A stretch of 32,324 nucleotides of DNA from positions 1 through 32,324 of the forward strand of contig CAMDNE010000029.1 in the NCBI GenBank assembly GCA_945902745.1, read 5' to 3'. A program made the translations under genes and the position numbers. This document shows positions 1-6,951 of the stretch, piece after piece. This stretch comes from Chitinophaga pinensis. Lineage in GTDB: Bacteria; Bacteroidota; Bacteroidia; Flavobacteriales_D; Crocinitomicaceae. The notes beneath the pieces are model-generated. The model was not told where the DNA came from. It saw only the letters and a list, made by a program, of their open reading frames with translations, and did not search any database. Position 1 is the first letter of the stretch. Each line of letters opens with the position of its first letter.

Positions 1-149
1 GCTCTAAGTCTTTGGTACCAAGGGTTACCTCAGTTTTTACTAAAGTATAGTATATAGAACTAATTGTACTGGAGATATCTGGCTTATATGCATATTCTAG
101 TTTATATATACTTGTATCCCAAAATTCCTTTTTGAATAAAACCTGTGAA
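1..149. repeat. Terminal direct repeat, left copy (circular contig overlap)
   Basis: Identical base for base to 32176-32324. An open gene continues in frame when base 1 is joined to base 32175, so the repeat is best explained as assembly overlap of a closed circle of 32,175 bp. A true linear terminal repeat is the alternative, but it would leave the polymerase-like gene cut. Confidence 0.95.
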
Positions 150-868
150 AAATAAGGTTGAGCATTGGTAATATCAATTTGAAATAATTTTTGCCCTTGA
201 TAAGAAAAAAATTGTCGAAATTCGGTTTTTACGTTGGTTAACGGGCTATGAAACCTGCCAGATGTGTCATCTACTAATATTGTATAATCATATTTTTGTA
301 TCTTTTTTAAGGTGTAATCATAGATAGAATATAGTGGGGTATTATTTTTACCAACTGCATTTTTAAAATTCAAATAATTAAAATCACAAGCAGCTAAATA
401 ATCGAATTTTAGATAATCACATTTGAACCATTGGCTTAAAAAGTGGTAATTTTTTAATTTAACATCTTTGTTTTGCTCATAATCTCGAAGATTCTTACCT
501 AATATGTATGTAAAATGCTTGGATTTATATTCATATTCAGTAATTCCAGACAAATATTGATTTGAAATACAATACCCCATACATTTTTCACCTCTGATAA
601 ATTTACCATCGGATTCTATAATTTTAGTATTTAAAAGATAGTCCAACGAAAATTTATAATCCCTAAAAAAACCTTGCATAATCTTACTACTTAGGTTTAC
701 AAAACCTGTTTTTGTAAAATCTTTATATTTGATACTTGCTGTTTGATACCAGTTGCCTAACATAAAGGCTATAGTATCCTTTGTTACAGATGAATTAACT
801 GGTGGAGTTTCCTCCACCAGCTTATTCAAATCTAAATTATTCGGTATAAATGTGTATTTACTGTTCAT
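1..868 (-). CDS. Family-A-like (single-subunit) polymerase, N-terminal part; gene continues across the contig join
   Basis: First 289 codons of a 437-aa protein; the rest lies at 31730-32175 and joins in frame. The start is ATG at 866-868, overlapping the end of the DUF5131 gene by 11 bp, so it is the last member of that operon. Near residue 205 there is RFHSPLTNVKTEFR, and around residues 229-240 comes FQIDITNAQPYF, which resembles motif A of family-A DNA polymerases and T7-type RNA polymerases, with D232 as the presumed metal ligand. Motifs B and C are in the other part. The protein is far shorter than Pol I or T7 RNAP and shows no exonuclease domain. A role in copying the element is inferred from the motifs. 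The N-terminal 200 residues match nothing I recognise. Confidence 0.75.
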   Translation of the reverse strand, partial: MNSKYTFIPNNLDLNKLVEETPPVNSSVTKDTIAFMLGNWYQTASIKYKDFTKTGFVNLSSKIMQGFFRDYKFSLDYLLNTKIIESDGKFIRGEKCMGYCISNQYLSGITEYEYKSKHFTYILGKNLRDYEQNKDVKLKNYHFLSQWFKCDYLKFDYLAACDFNYLNFKNAVGKNNTPLYSIYDYTLKKIQKYDYTILVDDTSGRFHSPLTNVKTEFRQFFSYQGQKLFQIDITNAQPYFSQVLFKKEFWDTSIYKLEYAYKPDISSTISSIYYTLVKTEVTLGTKDLE

Positions 869-1730
869 GGCTTTTATTATAGATATGAGGAAACTCCCTT
901 ATTTTTAAATATTCTGGCCACTCGTCAATATCACCACCATGAGTATGGTGCAAACCCATTTCATGTTTCAAGTACGTCCCCATTTGCTTCATAAAAACAG
1001 GTACATCAGCTGACCTACAAACGTCAATGATGTTATCAAACCATTCGGTTTTACATGGTCTGTAGCGATATTTGCCTGTTTCATTTCCGCTTTCTCCGCC
1101 TATTACAGCCCAATCAAGCTTCGAAATTAAATCAATCGTATTTTTGGTAACGAGATTATCCAACAATGGCTCAAATGAAGCCCATCTTACCACTGCGGGG
1201 ATTTTCATTAATATTTCTAATCGATTTAGGGTATACTCTTCATTCTCACAACTTACACCCAACCATACGTTAGGATAGCCATTGCCCCAATCAGCAGGCA
1301 AGCACTCAGCTATTCGCTCAGGTCTTTTGGTTAGGAGTTGGAAGGTTAAATGTGGGCAGGCTTTAATTATTGCCCAGGCATCATCCCTCCATTGGTCAGC
1401 TTCTTCAATAAAAAAATCCGACCAGCTGCATACAAATACCAGGCATGCCTCTTTCCATTTTAGCGGTGCATAAAACGTTGGATTTGCTGACCTTACCACA
1501 GTTGTGGGGTCTTGACCATACTGAGTTTTGTCACGATACATAAAACAAAAGCGATACGCTGGAGAAACTTTATGACACCCTTGCCATGGGTTCCAAGTTT
1601 CATCCGTCCATTGTATAAGTGTACCTTTAGTCATTTTTTGAGCCCCCAAACTTTTTCCTATTTTCTTGTTTTCAGTAGCCGGGGCTATTAACCCCAGCTC
1701 TGAATTTTTAATATGTATTTTCTTTATCAT
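858..1730 (-). CDS. Phage Gp37/Gp68-like protein (DUF5131) with altered cysteine motif
   Basis: The 290-aa protein contains IQWTDETWNPWQGC and the downstream pattern MYRDKTQYGQDP, typical of the DUF5131 (Gp37/Gp68) family. These have a conserved Cys-x6-Cys-x2-Cys motif thought to hold an iron-sulfur cluster as in radical-SAM-like enzymes; the biochemical role is not settled. Here the motif reads C52-HKVSPA-Y59-RF-C62, so the central cysteine is a tyrosine (codon TAT, one base from TGT) and the preceding glycine is alanine. The rest of the frame looks intact, so this may be a recent loss or a variant without the cluster. The start used is ATG 6 bp after the upstream gene; ATG at residue 33 (MTKGTLIQW) is a credible alternative because family similarity begins there. 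It is third of four genes in the leftward operon. Confidence 0.82.
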   Translation of the reverse strand: MIKKIHIKNSELGLIAPATENKKIGKSLGAQKMTKGTLIQWTDETWNPWQGCHKVSPAYRFCFMYRDKTQYGQDPTTVVRSANPTFYAPLKWKEACLVFVCSWSDFFIEEADQWRDDAWAIIKACPHLTFQLLTKRPERIAECLPADWGNGYPNVWLGVSCENEEYTLNRLEILMKIPAVVRWASFEPLLDNLVTKNTIDLISKLDWAVIGGESGNETGKYRYRPCKTEWFDNIIDVCRSADVPVFMKQMGTYLKHEMGLHHTHGGDIDEWPEYLKIREFPHIYNKSHEQ

Positions 1731-1736
1731 AGCTCT

Positions 1737-2372
1737 TTAATTAATAATTGATAATCCATATTTCAGTTCTAAATTATTCAATCGCGAATAGAGTCTCATA
1801 TATTCCCTTACTGTTAAATCCTTAGAGTGCAAGGATGTGATATTATCCAGAATTATCCCTTTGGAGCCGGTTCCAATTATTGCTTGCTCCAATTCGTAAA
1901 AAAAGTAATCTTCCATATCATTCTTTTTAATCAAGGAGATTTTATAAATCTCAGTTATAGTTTGTTTATTTCTATCAACTTTTATTGGAAGATTTTCAAG
2001 TTTATTAAATTTAGTAACGCAGCATTCTACATTGAAATACAAAAATGGAGAAGGTATTGTTTCTACCTCCAAACATTCCACTTTGTCGCTTTGTATTGTA
2101 TCTAAATGCTCAATTATGCTAAAATTCACATCATTACTATTGAGAAATAAACTTATGGCTTGTCCATCATAGTAAAGCAAATAAATAAGGGTTTTTGCCA
2201 TAGGTGGTTTACTTTTCAAATCAGTTAAATGGTCCTTAGGAAGAGTTAACCAGAACATGTCATGCTCCAATTCACTCATGATAGAAAACGCATGTGCATA
2301 CGGATATAATTCCTCATCCAATATCACTTCCGTTTCCATTGTTTCAGTACCAAATACTTTAATTTTATACAT
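1737..2372 (-). CDS. Hypothetical protein, 211 aa, in the polymerase operon
   Basis: I do not recognise this protein. It is soluble-looking, acidic and rich in beta-type residues in its first half (LIYLLYYDGQAISLFL). The C-terminal 60 residues are likely helical (DLTVREYMRLYSRLNNLELKYG). There is no signal peptide and no catalytic motif that I can name. Its ATG overlaps the end of the HTH gene by 8 bp and its stop is 6 bp before the DUF5131 gene, so it is almost certainly co-transcribed and translationally coupled with both. Its job is probably tied to this four-gene operon rather than free-standing. Confidence 0.7.
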   Translation of the reverse strand: MYKIKVFGTETMETEVILDEELYPYAHAFSIMSELEHDMFWLTLPKDHLTDLKSKPPMAKTLIYLLYYDGQAISLFLNSNDVNFSIIEHLDTIQSDKVECLEVETIPSPFLYFNVECCVTKFNKLENLPIKVDRNKQTITEIYKISLIKKNDMEDYFFYELEQAIIGTGSKGIILDNITSLHSKDLTVREYMRLYSRLNNLELKYGLSIIN

Positions 2373-2628
2373 TTCTCCCTCCTTTTAAATCGAATGGTTC
2401 CATTACATTTTTTTCTAGGTATTCTAATAAATCTTCTTCTTTATATCTAATTACTCTATTATCCTGATAGTACTTTATGCGGCCAGTATCGCGCATACGC
2501 TGTAAACTCCTAGTGCTGATTTTCAAATAATTTGAAGCATCGGCTGTTGTTAAAATGTTCATTTTTGTTTTTTTTTCTTCTAATTTTTTTTCTTCTAATT
2601 CTTTTTCTTTATTAATTTTTTTTAACAT
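2365..2628 (-). CDS. Helix-turn-helix protein, excisionase/MerR-like (HTH_17)
   Basis: This 87-aa protein has the HTH_17 pattern LTTADASNYLKISTRSLQRM followed by a wing GRIKYYQDNRVIRYKEEDLLEYL. The fold is shared by excisionases (recombination directionality factors) and small MerR-type regulators. The first 23 residues are a lysine/glutamate run with an internal duplication (KKLEE twice) coded by A-rich DNA; the real start could be the later ATG (MNILTTAD). It is first in a four-gene operon and lies next to the integrase, which suits an excisionase or a regulator of excision. It is a candidate to bind the 13-bp palindromes at about 2908 and 4196; this is inference only. Confidence 0.75.
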   Translation of the reverse strand: MLKKINKEKELEEKKLEEKKTKMNILTTADASNYLKISTRSLQRMRDTGRIKYYQDNRVIRYKEEDLLEYLEKNVMEPFDLKGGRNV

Positions 2629-2946
2629 ATGAATATATTAAAATTTTTAAAAATAATGAATAGCTTCACAGCCATCACCGTTAATTTGTGGTAGCTTATA
2701 TTCCGACCTACCCGCCGGTACTCTCTATTTTTCTGAATTTTGCAGCTTGAATATGCGCTGCTCAGTTTTCTATTTATGTGGCTTGAGTCGCCGATTCCAT
2801 TTTGAAGGATGGAAATAACCTTTTTAGATACCTTACTCAATATTAATCGGTTTGAGTGTCTTCCCTTTGGAAATTATTTTTTTTACTACTGTTTCTTATT
2901 TTTTATGTTTGTATTACAAAATTAAATTCATTTTATATGAAAAGCA
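2629..2946. other. Leader region between the HTH gene and the integrase
   Basis: No convincing gene. A 72-codon frame here starts with TTG and has no recognisable composition. The stretch holds the long leader of the leftward operon, a promoter and operator near 2908-2948, and the separated inverted words CCGATT (about 2791) and AATCGG (about 2846). Confidence 0.55.
2908..2920. promoter_or_regulatory. Palindromic operator-like site, copy 1
   Basis: TTTGTATTACAAA is a perfect 6-bp inverted repeat around one base. It overlaps the -7 box of the leftward promoter. An identical 13-mer lies at 4196-4208, overlapping the -7 box of the integrase promoter. Position certain to within one base. Confidence 0.6.
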
Positions 2947-2948
2947 AA
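2917..2948 (-). promoter_or_regulatory. Bacteroidota-type promoter for the HTH-polymerase operon
   Basis: On the minus strand TTTG (about 2945-2948) is followed after about 20 bases by TAATTTTG (2917-2924). This fits the Bacteroidota consensus TTTG-N19-21-TAnnTTTG. Transcription would start near 2910 and give a leader of about 280 nt before the HTH gene. Confidence 0.55.
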
Positions 2949-2976
2949 TAAAATTCAATGAAAATTGAATTTTATT
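2947..2976. terminator. Hairpin at the end of the integrase gene
   Basis: A 13-bp perfect inverted repeat (arm AATAAAATTCAAT) with a GAAA loop overlaps the integrase stop codon. It is purely A+T-rich, so as a terminator it would be weak; it could instead be a binding site. Position certain to within one base. Confidence 0.5.
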
Positions 2977-4183
2977 CAAACACATCCATTGCTAAATTAA
3001 GGTCAGATTGGTTATATCGGGCATAAGAAGCTAAAGTAACTTTATTATTTTGATGCCCAAGTAGTTTTGATACATGGTCTAGGCTCATACCTTTTGAAAG
3101 TGCAATACAAGTGAAGGTTCTTCTACCATAGTGACATGTAACGTTCAGTTTATTTAATTTTGCCATCTTAGCGATAACTTTTAGGTCCTTATTAATATAT
3201 GCTGTATTGCTGGAAATAGCATTAAATAATTCCTTTTTTGAATAGACCTTTCCGTTTTCCAAAAAAGGGAAAATATAATTATCGTAATTATCCTTATAAT
3301 CCTGTAATCCATAAATATTTAATATTTCTAGTCCTTTGGTTGGCACTTTAATTGAAATCAGTTCATTCGTTTTATGCATGACTATGTTTATATTTTTCCC
3401 ATCCCAATGCTTCCACTGAAGTTTAAGCAAGTCAGATATTCTAAATCCGGTATAGCAGCAAAATATGAACATATTGCGATGGTCATCCATTCGAGAACCT
3501 CTTATTAAATCAAGATTTATTATCTTTTCTACATCATCCTCGTCTAATTGTTCCTTGTGAGATTTTTCCTGTGGGAGCTTATATTTATTAAATGGATATA
3601 ATTCTTTTTCAATCAGCTCCTCATTAATAGCATCATTAAAAAGTTTCCGAAATATACGAAGGTTGGAACTTACCGTATTTGTTGAATTATTCAGTTCTGA
3701 CCTAAGGTAAAATTCATAACCCTTCAAAAATGAAACGGTGACTTCACAAAAAAATAAATCTTTTTTACCAAGATATACTTTAAGTTTTTCATAAACTGCT
3801 TTTGCTTTTTGATATGTTCCGATATTTTCCAGTTTTTTTTGTACTGCAATATGCTTTTCAAAATACTTTAATAAACTCTCTGTATTGTTTCCAACTATTT
3901 TTTCTTTTAGAGTATGGCTAGAAATGTATTTATTTTTTGTTTCTGTTTCTAAGATTAATTCTTGAGCTTCAAAAACACGTCTATTAATAAGTCCATTCAT
4001 ACGACTAGAGTTAGGATGTTTTGATTTTACCTTATTGTTATTGAAATCCCATTCATCAGGTTTAATATTAATTTGAAGCGAAATATACTGGGTTAATCTG
4101 TTTTTTGTGATTCGCAAATAAAGAGGAACCTCTCCGTTTGCCTTCAGCTTATTCATTTTCGGTATTACTTTAATTGATGCCAT
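2972..4183 (-). CDS. Tyrosine recombinase (site-specific integrase)
   Basis: This 403-aa protein cuts and rejoins DNA at the element's att sites. It has the layout of Bacteroidota element integrases: an N-terminal arm-binding domain (residues 1-95), a SAM-like core-binding domain (about 105-200) and the catalytic domain (about 210-395). Catalytic residues visible are R248 in TGFRISDLL, K271, H351 and R354 in CHYGRRTF, H377 in LLGH, and the nucleophile Y387 in TLASYARY. Length and all active-site residues are normal, so it should work. Its own promoter appears to be at 4205-4212, overlapped by a palindrome that is also present at the neighbouring operon's promoter. The probable attachment region lies just upstream, at about 4290-4431. 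Confidence 0.93.
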   Translation of the reverse strand: MASIKVIPKMNKLKANGEVPLYLRITKNRLTQYISLQINIKPDEWDFNNNKVKSKHPNSSRMNGLINRRVFEAQELILETETKNKYISSHTLKEKIVGNNTESLLKYFEKHIAVQKKLENIGTYQKAKAVYEKLKVYLGKKDLFFCEVTVSFLKGYEFYLRSELNNSTNTVSSNLRIFRKLFNDAINEELIEKELYPFNKYKLPQEKSHKEQLDEDDVEKIINLDLIRGSRMDDHRNMFIFCCYTGFRISDLLKLQWKHWDGKNINIVMHKTNELISIKVPTKGLEILNIYGLQDYKDNYDNYIFPFLENGKVYSKKELFNAISSNTAYINKDLKVIAKMAKLNKLNVTCHYGRRTFTCIALSKGMSLDHVSKLLGHQNNKVTLASYARYNQSDLNLAMDVFE

Positions 4184-4195
4184 TGTATTATATAA

Positions 4196-4208
4196 TTTGT
4201 ATTACAAA
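4196..4208. promoter_or_regulatory. Palindromic operator-like site, copy 2
   Basis: Exact second copy of the 13-bp palindrome TTTGTATTACAAA, lying between the integrase start and its -7 box. It is shared with the leftward operon promoter (2908-2920), which suggests one repressor for both. Confidence 0.6.
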
Positions 4209-4212
4209 GATA
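4205..4212 (-). promoter_or_regulatory. -7 box of the integrase promoter
   Basis: Minus-strand TATCTTTG matches TAnnTTTG exactly, 21 bases upstream of the integrase ATG. A TTTA sits 21 bases further upstream, one base off the -33 TTTG consensus. Confidence 0.5.
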
Positions 4213-4371
4213 CCCCAATGGTAAAACAAATGGTAAATCAATAGGGTCTTAGTATGGCTGTTGTATTCATAAGCAAAAACATTAAAACGCTTATTATATG
4301 CTATTTAAATGACAGCAAAAGACCACAAAAGACACGAAAATGGAACCGTCCGACCCGCATTAATTTAAAAA

Positions 4372-4408
4372 GAGCCCTGTAAATCATCAGATTGCAGGGC
4401 TTTTTTTA
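4372..4408. terminator. Intrinsic terminator
   Basis: Stem AGCCCTG / CAGGGCT, extendable by a T-G and two A-T pairs, followed by seven T residues. It points rightward. In the integrated state it could belong to a host gene that ends at the attachment site. Confidence 0.75.
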
Positions 4409-4409
4409 T

Positions 4410-4431
4410 ATAGGTACAACATAGGTACAAC
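4410..4431. repeat. Tandem 11-bp direct repeat
   Basis: Two back-to-back exact copies of ATAGGTACAAC, straight after the terminator. They are candidate integrase-binding sites. Confidence 0.8.
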
Positions 4432-4511
4432 ATTTTGGAAAATATTTTTTAATCTATTGAAAATCAGACCTAGTATTTTTCAATAAAAATGATAAATTCT
4501 TAATCCGGCAA

Positions 4512-5228
4512 TTAATCCTTAATGCACCTTACAGACATTCCATTGTTTTTATCACCGCCCATTACCCCTATACTAGTATTGCCTAAATATATTTTTATAA
4601 AATTTGCATAATATTTCCTTTTTTCATAGGGTGTAGATGTCCAAAATGAGCCACTAGTTCCTAGTTCTGAATATTCCCAATTGTAAAAATTTCCTTGACT
4701 AAATCTAAAACCACCTGGAAGAGCATTAAATCCACTTTCATTATTCGCCTTATAATTTGGATATGCCCAAAATTTTGAGCCTTGTTGTCTTAATTTTGGT
4801 GAAGCTTTTGACTCACCACCTAAATGATTTAAAAGAATTGCCCATTCATTACTTGTTGGTATGTGCCATCCTTTAGGTGCTAATTTATGTGGGTCATTAA
4901 CAGCATACCAATTGTAAAGATTTCCATAATGGTCTTGATTATCTATAGAATTTCCATAATAACAATAAGCTCCTTTTAAAGAATCGCCCCAATTGGTGCT
5001 ATCTTGAACAAATGTAATTGATGAACCATCGTTATACCTAGTTGTTTTTAAGTTTTCAGCCATCCATACCTGTGTTCCGATAGTAACAGCCCGATACTTA
5101 TTACCATCAATATCTGTAACAATGATATTGTTGGATTTAGATGTTTTGGTTTCCTTTTTAATACCACATGTCGTGAAGATTAAAATAACCAGCCAACTAA
5201 TTAGATGATTTAAAAATTTTAGTTGCAT
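4512..5228 (-). CDS. FISUMP-domain lipoprotein
   Basis: This 238-aa protein has a signal peptide with a lipobox-like end (ILIFTTC, acylation expected at C21). The body matches the Fibrobacter succinogenes major paralogous domain (TIGR02145): DIDGNKYRAVTIGTQVWMAENL, GNLYNWYAV, PKGWHIPTSNEW, GFNALPGGFR, FWTSTPYEKRKYYANFI and a final MSVRCIKD. These proteins are surface or periplasmic lipoproteins whose molecular role is largely unknown; many are carbohydrate-linked or of C-type-lectin-like fold. The gene stands alone between the att region and the defence cargo. A -7 box (minus-strand TAAGTTTG, 5246-5253) lies 18 bp upstream of its start. It is probably passenger cargo. Confidence 0.88.
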   Translation of the reverse strand: MQLKFLNHLISWLVILIFTTCGIKKETKTSKSNNIIVTDIDGNKYRAVTIGTQVWMAENLKTTRYNDGSSITFVQDSTNWGDSLKGAYCYYGNSIDNQDHYGNLYNWYAVNDPHKLAPKGWHIPTSNEWAILLNHLGGESKASPKLRQQGSKFWAYPNYKANNESGFNALPGGFRFSQGNFYNWEYSELGTSGSFWTSTPYEKRKYYANFIKIYLGNTSIGVMGGDKNNGMSVRCIKD

Positions 5229-5245
5229 AAAGATATTTTAAACTA

Positions 5246-5253
5246 CAAACTTA
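5246..5253 (-). promoter_or_regulatory. -7 box for the FISUMP lipoprotein
   Basis: Minus-strand TAAGTTTG fits TAnnTTTG. No good -33 TTTG at the right spacing, so this is tentative. Confidence 0.35.
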
Positions 5254-5320
5254 TAAAAGGATTAATTAATAAACCGTAAACTTTTTTAAGGACAAGTCAA
5301 AGTTTAATCAAAGAACCCAA

Positions 5321-5366
5321 CTTGAATTTAGCACTGAACCTCCACTTTTGCCAAATTACTGTTATA
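5321..5366. repeat. Half of an attC-like site (orphan right half)
   Basis: This stretch shares the words ATTTAGCAC, CCACTTTTGCCAAA and TGTTAT, in the same order and spacing, with the right half of the complete site at 15047-15180. No matching left half (TAAC...GGCAAAAG) is found upstream. It marks the left border of the defence cargo. Confidence 0.55.
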
Positions 5367-5622
5367 AGCTGGATTTCTGTCCGCCGAGTAGTTAAAACGC
5401 TTTCCTGTCAAAGGTTTTGGTGTCTGCAATGCAACTGTAATTTGTCTCTCTGTGTCGGGTTGTGCGTTGCGTTTTTTATTTTTTTGAAGGGCAGGAAATT
5501 TTTAAAAACAATTTTTCTTTTGGGTTGGCTTTGCAAGCTCTATTAAAAACTTTGGTCGTGTGTTGGTTTGTGCGGTTTTTAATTGTGCTTGCAAATTGCG
5601 TTGGCTATTCATCTTTTTTTAT
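5367..5622. other. Non-coding spacer of the cassette array
   Basis: About 255 bases with no gene, rich in G and T on this strand. It holds one GCGTTGGC octamer (5598-5605) and the related word TTGTGCGTTGCG. Composition resembles the other spacers at about 13.0, 15.2 and 21.0 kb. Confidence 0.5.
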
Positions 5623-6951
5623 TTAAACTTCAACTGGTTCTTTCCTCAACGCCTCTCTTAAAACCTGTTGCAGTAATTTTTCATTTTGTGATTCACTTTG
5701 TTTAATGCTTGCTTCCAACTCATTGCAATACTGCATTAGTTCGTCTAATTTTTGAACGATGCGGTTTTGTTCAGCTAAAGGTGGAAGTGCAATAAGTGCG
5801 ATTTGCCCATCGGTTGTCCCTAATCGTGGCATTTTCATTCCTTTCGTAACACTATTAACATACTTTAAAAAGGCAATACTTTTAAGCGTAAATCTTATGA
5901 AGAAAGGATTCAAACCTCCATAAAGTTTTAGTGGTAGAATTTCAGTAGTACAAACACCATCTTCATCAGCAACTATTACTTTGTCTAAGTATGGACGCAA
6001 CTTTGAATAAAGAACTTCTCCTTGTTTAAATTTACTCTTTGTACTTAAAGAGTTTCTTTCATTAAAACGTATTTTGCAAAGTAAATTTGAAGTTTCTTTT
6101 TCAATATCTTCTAAGTCTAATACCCAAGTATCATAATCAAGTGATTTTGGTTCAGATTTCGGACTACTTCCATAATTGCAAATTTCGCCCAACCTACACC
6201 ACACCCAATTTGGAGGAATTTCAAAAGGAATTTCTTCGACTTTGATGGGTGGTAGTTCTTTTTCTTTTTTGAGTTTCTTTTCAGCAATCAGTTTTTCTTT
6301 TTCGGCTTTTATCTTTTTTAGCAATTCACTTGCTGGTTCGTCTTTTTTATTTTGCTCAACCAATTTGCCTTGCACCGCATCTTGCAATAATTGCTGACGA
6401 AGGTTTTTTACTAAAGTGAGTTGGTGGGTGAGTTCAGTGGTGATGTTATCTGAATTGCCTTTTAACTTCAAAAGCTCAACTACAATTTCTTTCTGGATTT
6501 GAAATTGAGGAAAAGAAAACTCTAAATTCAAAAATGTTCTTTCATGAATGCTTTTTTGTGCCGAGCCACTTAATTCAATTTCTCTTATTCGAGATTTAAA
6601 TACTTCGGATTTTAAAAATAGAATTAAAAATTCCTTGTTAATTTTTGCTGTATCAATTGAGAACATTGGCATATTCTCAGTAACAATGCAAGTGTGAACA
6701 TCATCTGATGCAATGCCAATAGAACCTTGTAACAAAAGTTGTCTAGTAAAAATTAAAGTGTTAGGATATTTTTTAGTGTCAATTATAAATTGTCTTTTTC
6801 GTCCAATCTCTTTTCCAATTTTTTCGCCTCTTAGAACCACACTTCCATCATTCAGAATTGAAACTTGCTTGTAAATAGCTTTATCAGCAACCCTATGTTC
6901 AATTCTATATTGTTTAAGAATATCACCTAATCTAACTTTTTTCCAACTCAT
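5623..6951 (-). CDS. hsdS: Type I restriction-modification specificity subunit
   Basis: HsdS recognises the bipartite DNA target for the type I complex. The 442-aa protein has the usual two target-recognition domains (about residues 1-165 and 245-400), each ending in a conserved helical dimer region (LVKNLRQQLLQDAVQGKL and LPPLAEQNRIVQKLDELM). Between the two sits a highly charged linker with repeated KKLKKEKE residues. Length is normal and the two recognition halves are unlike each other, so the target should be asymmetric. Its ATG overlaps the hsdM stop by 4 bp, so the genes are coupled. It is the last gene of the operon, followed by the spacer at 5367-5622. Confidence 0.93.
   Translation of the reverse strand: MSWKKVRLGDILKQYRIEHRVADKAIYKQVSILNDGSVVLRGEKIGKEIGRKRQFIIDTKKYPNTLIFTRQLLLQGSIGIASDDVHTCIVTENMPMFSIDTAKINKEFLILFLKSEVFKSRIREIELSGSAQKSIHERTFLNLEFSFPQFQIQKEIVVELLKLKGNSDNITTELTHQLTLVKNLRQQLLQDAVQGKLVEQNKKDEPASELLKKIKAEKEKLIAEKKLKKEKELPPIKVEEIPFEIPPNWVWCRLGEICNYGSSPKSEPKSLDYDTWVLDLEDIEKETSNLLCKIRFNERNSLSTKSKFKQGEVLYSKLRPYLDKVIVADEDGVCTTEILPLKLYGGLNPFFIRFTLKSIAFLKYVNSVTKGMKMPRLGTTDGQIALIALPPLAEQNRIVQKLDELMQYCNELEASIKQSESQNEKLLQQVLREALRKEPVEV

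Larger units (their letters stand above)
4290..4431. other. Probable attachment (attP) region of the integrase
   Basis: The non-coding stretch upstream of the integrase holds the direct repeat CAAAAGAC (about 4317-4335), the word CCGTCCGACCCGC, an intrinsic terminator and a tandem 11-bp repeat. Dense short repeats beside an integrase are typical of arm- and core-type sites. I cannot fix the crossover point because no integrated copy is present. No complete or partial tRNA was recognised with confidence. Confidence 0.45.

Noticed and set aside
1..149. Genuine terminal repeat of a linear phage genome
   Set aside because: A gene continues in frame across the join and no virion genes are present, so circular overlap is simpler.
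2622..2840. 72-codon leftward frame
   Set aside because: It starts with TTG, overlaps the HTH gene, and its sequence looks random; it lies in the operon leader.
4330..4380. tRNA 3' end at the att region
   Set aside because: CCGTCCGACCCGC loosely recalls a T-arm, but no stem pairing or CCA-end context could be built.
5322..5546. 74-codon rightward frame
   Set aside because: It starts in the orphan half site and runs through G/T-rich spacer; no family resemblance.
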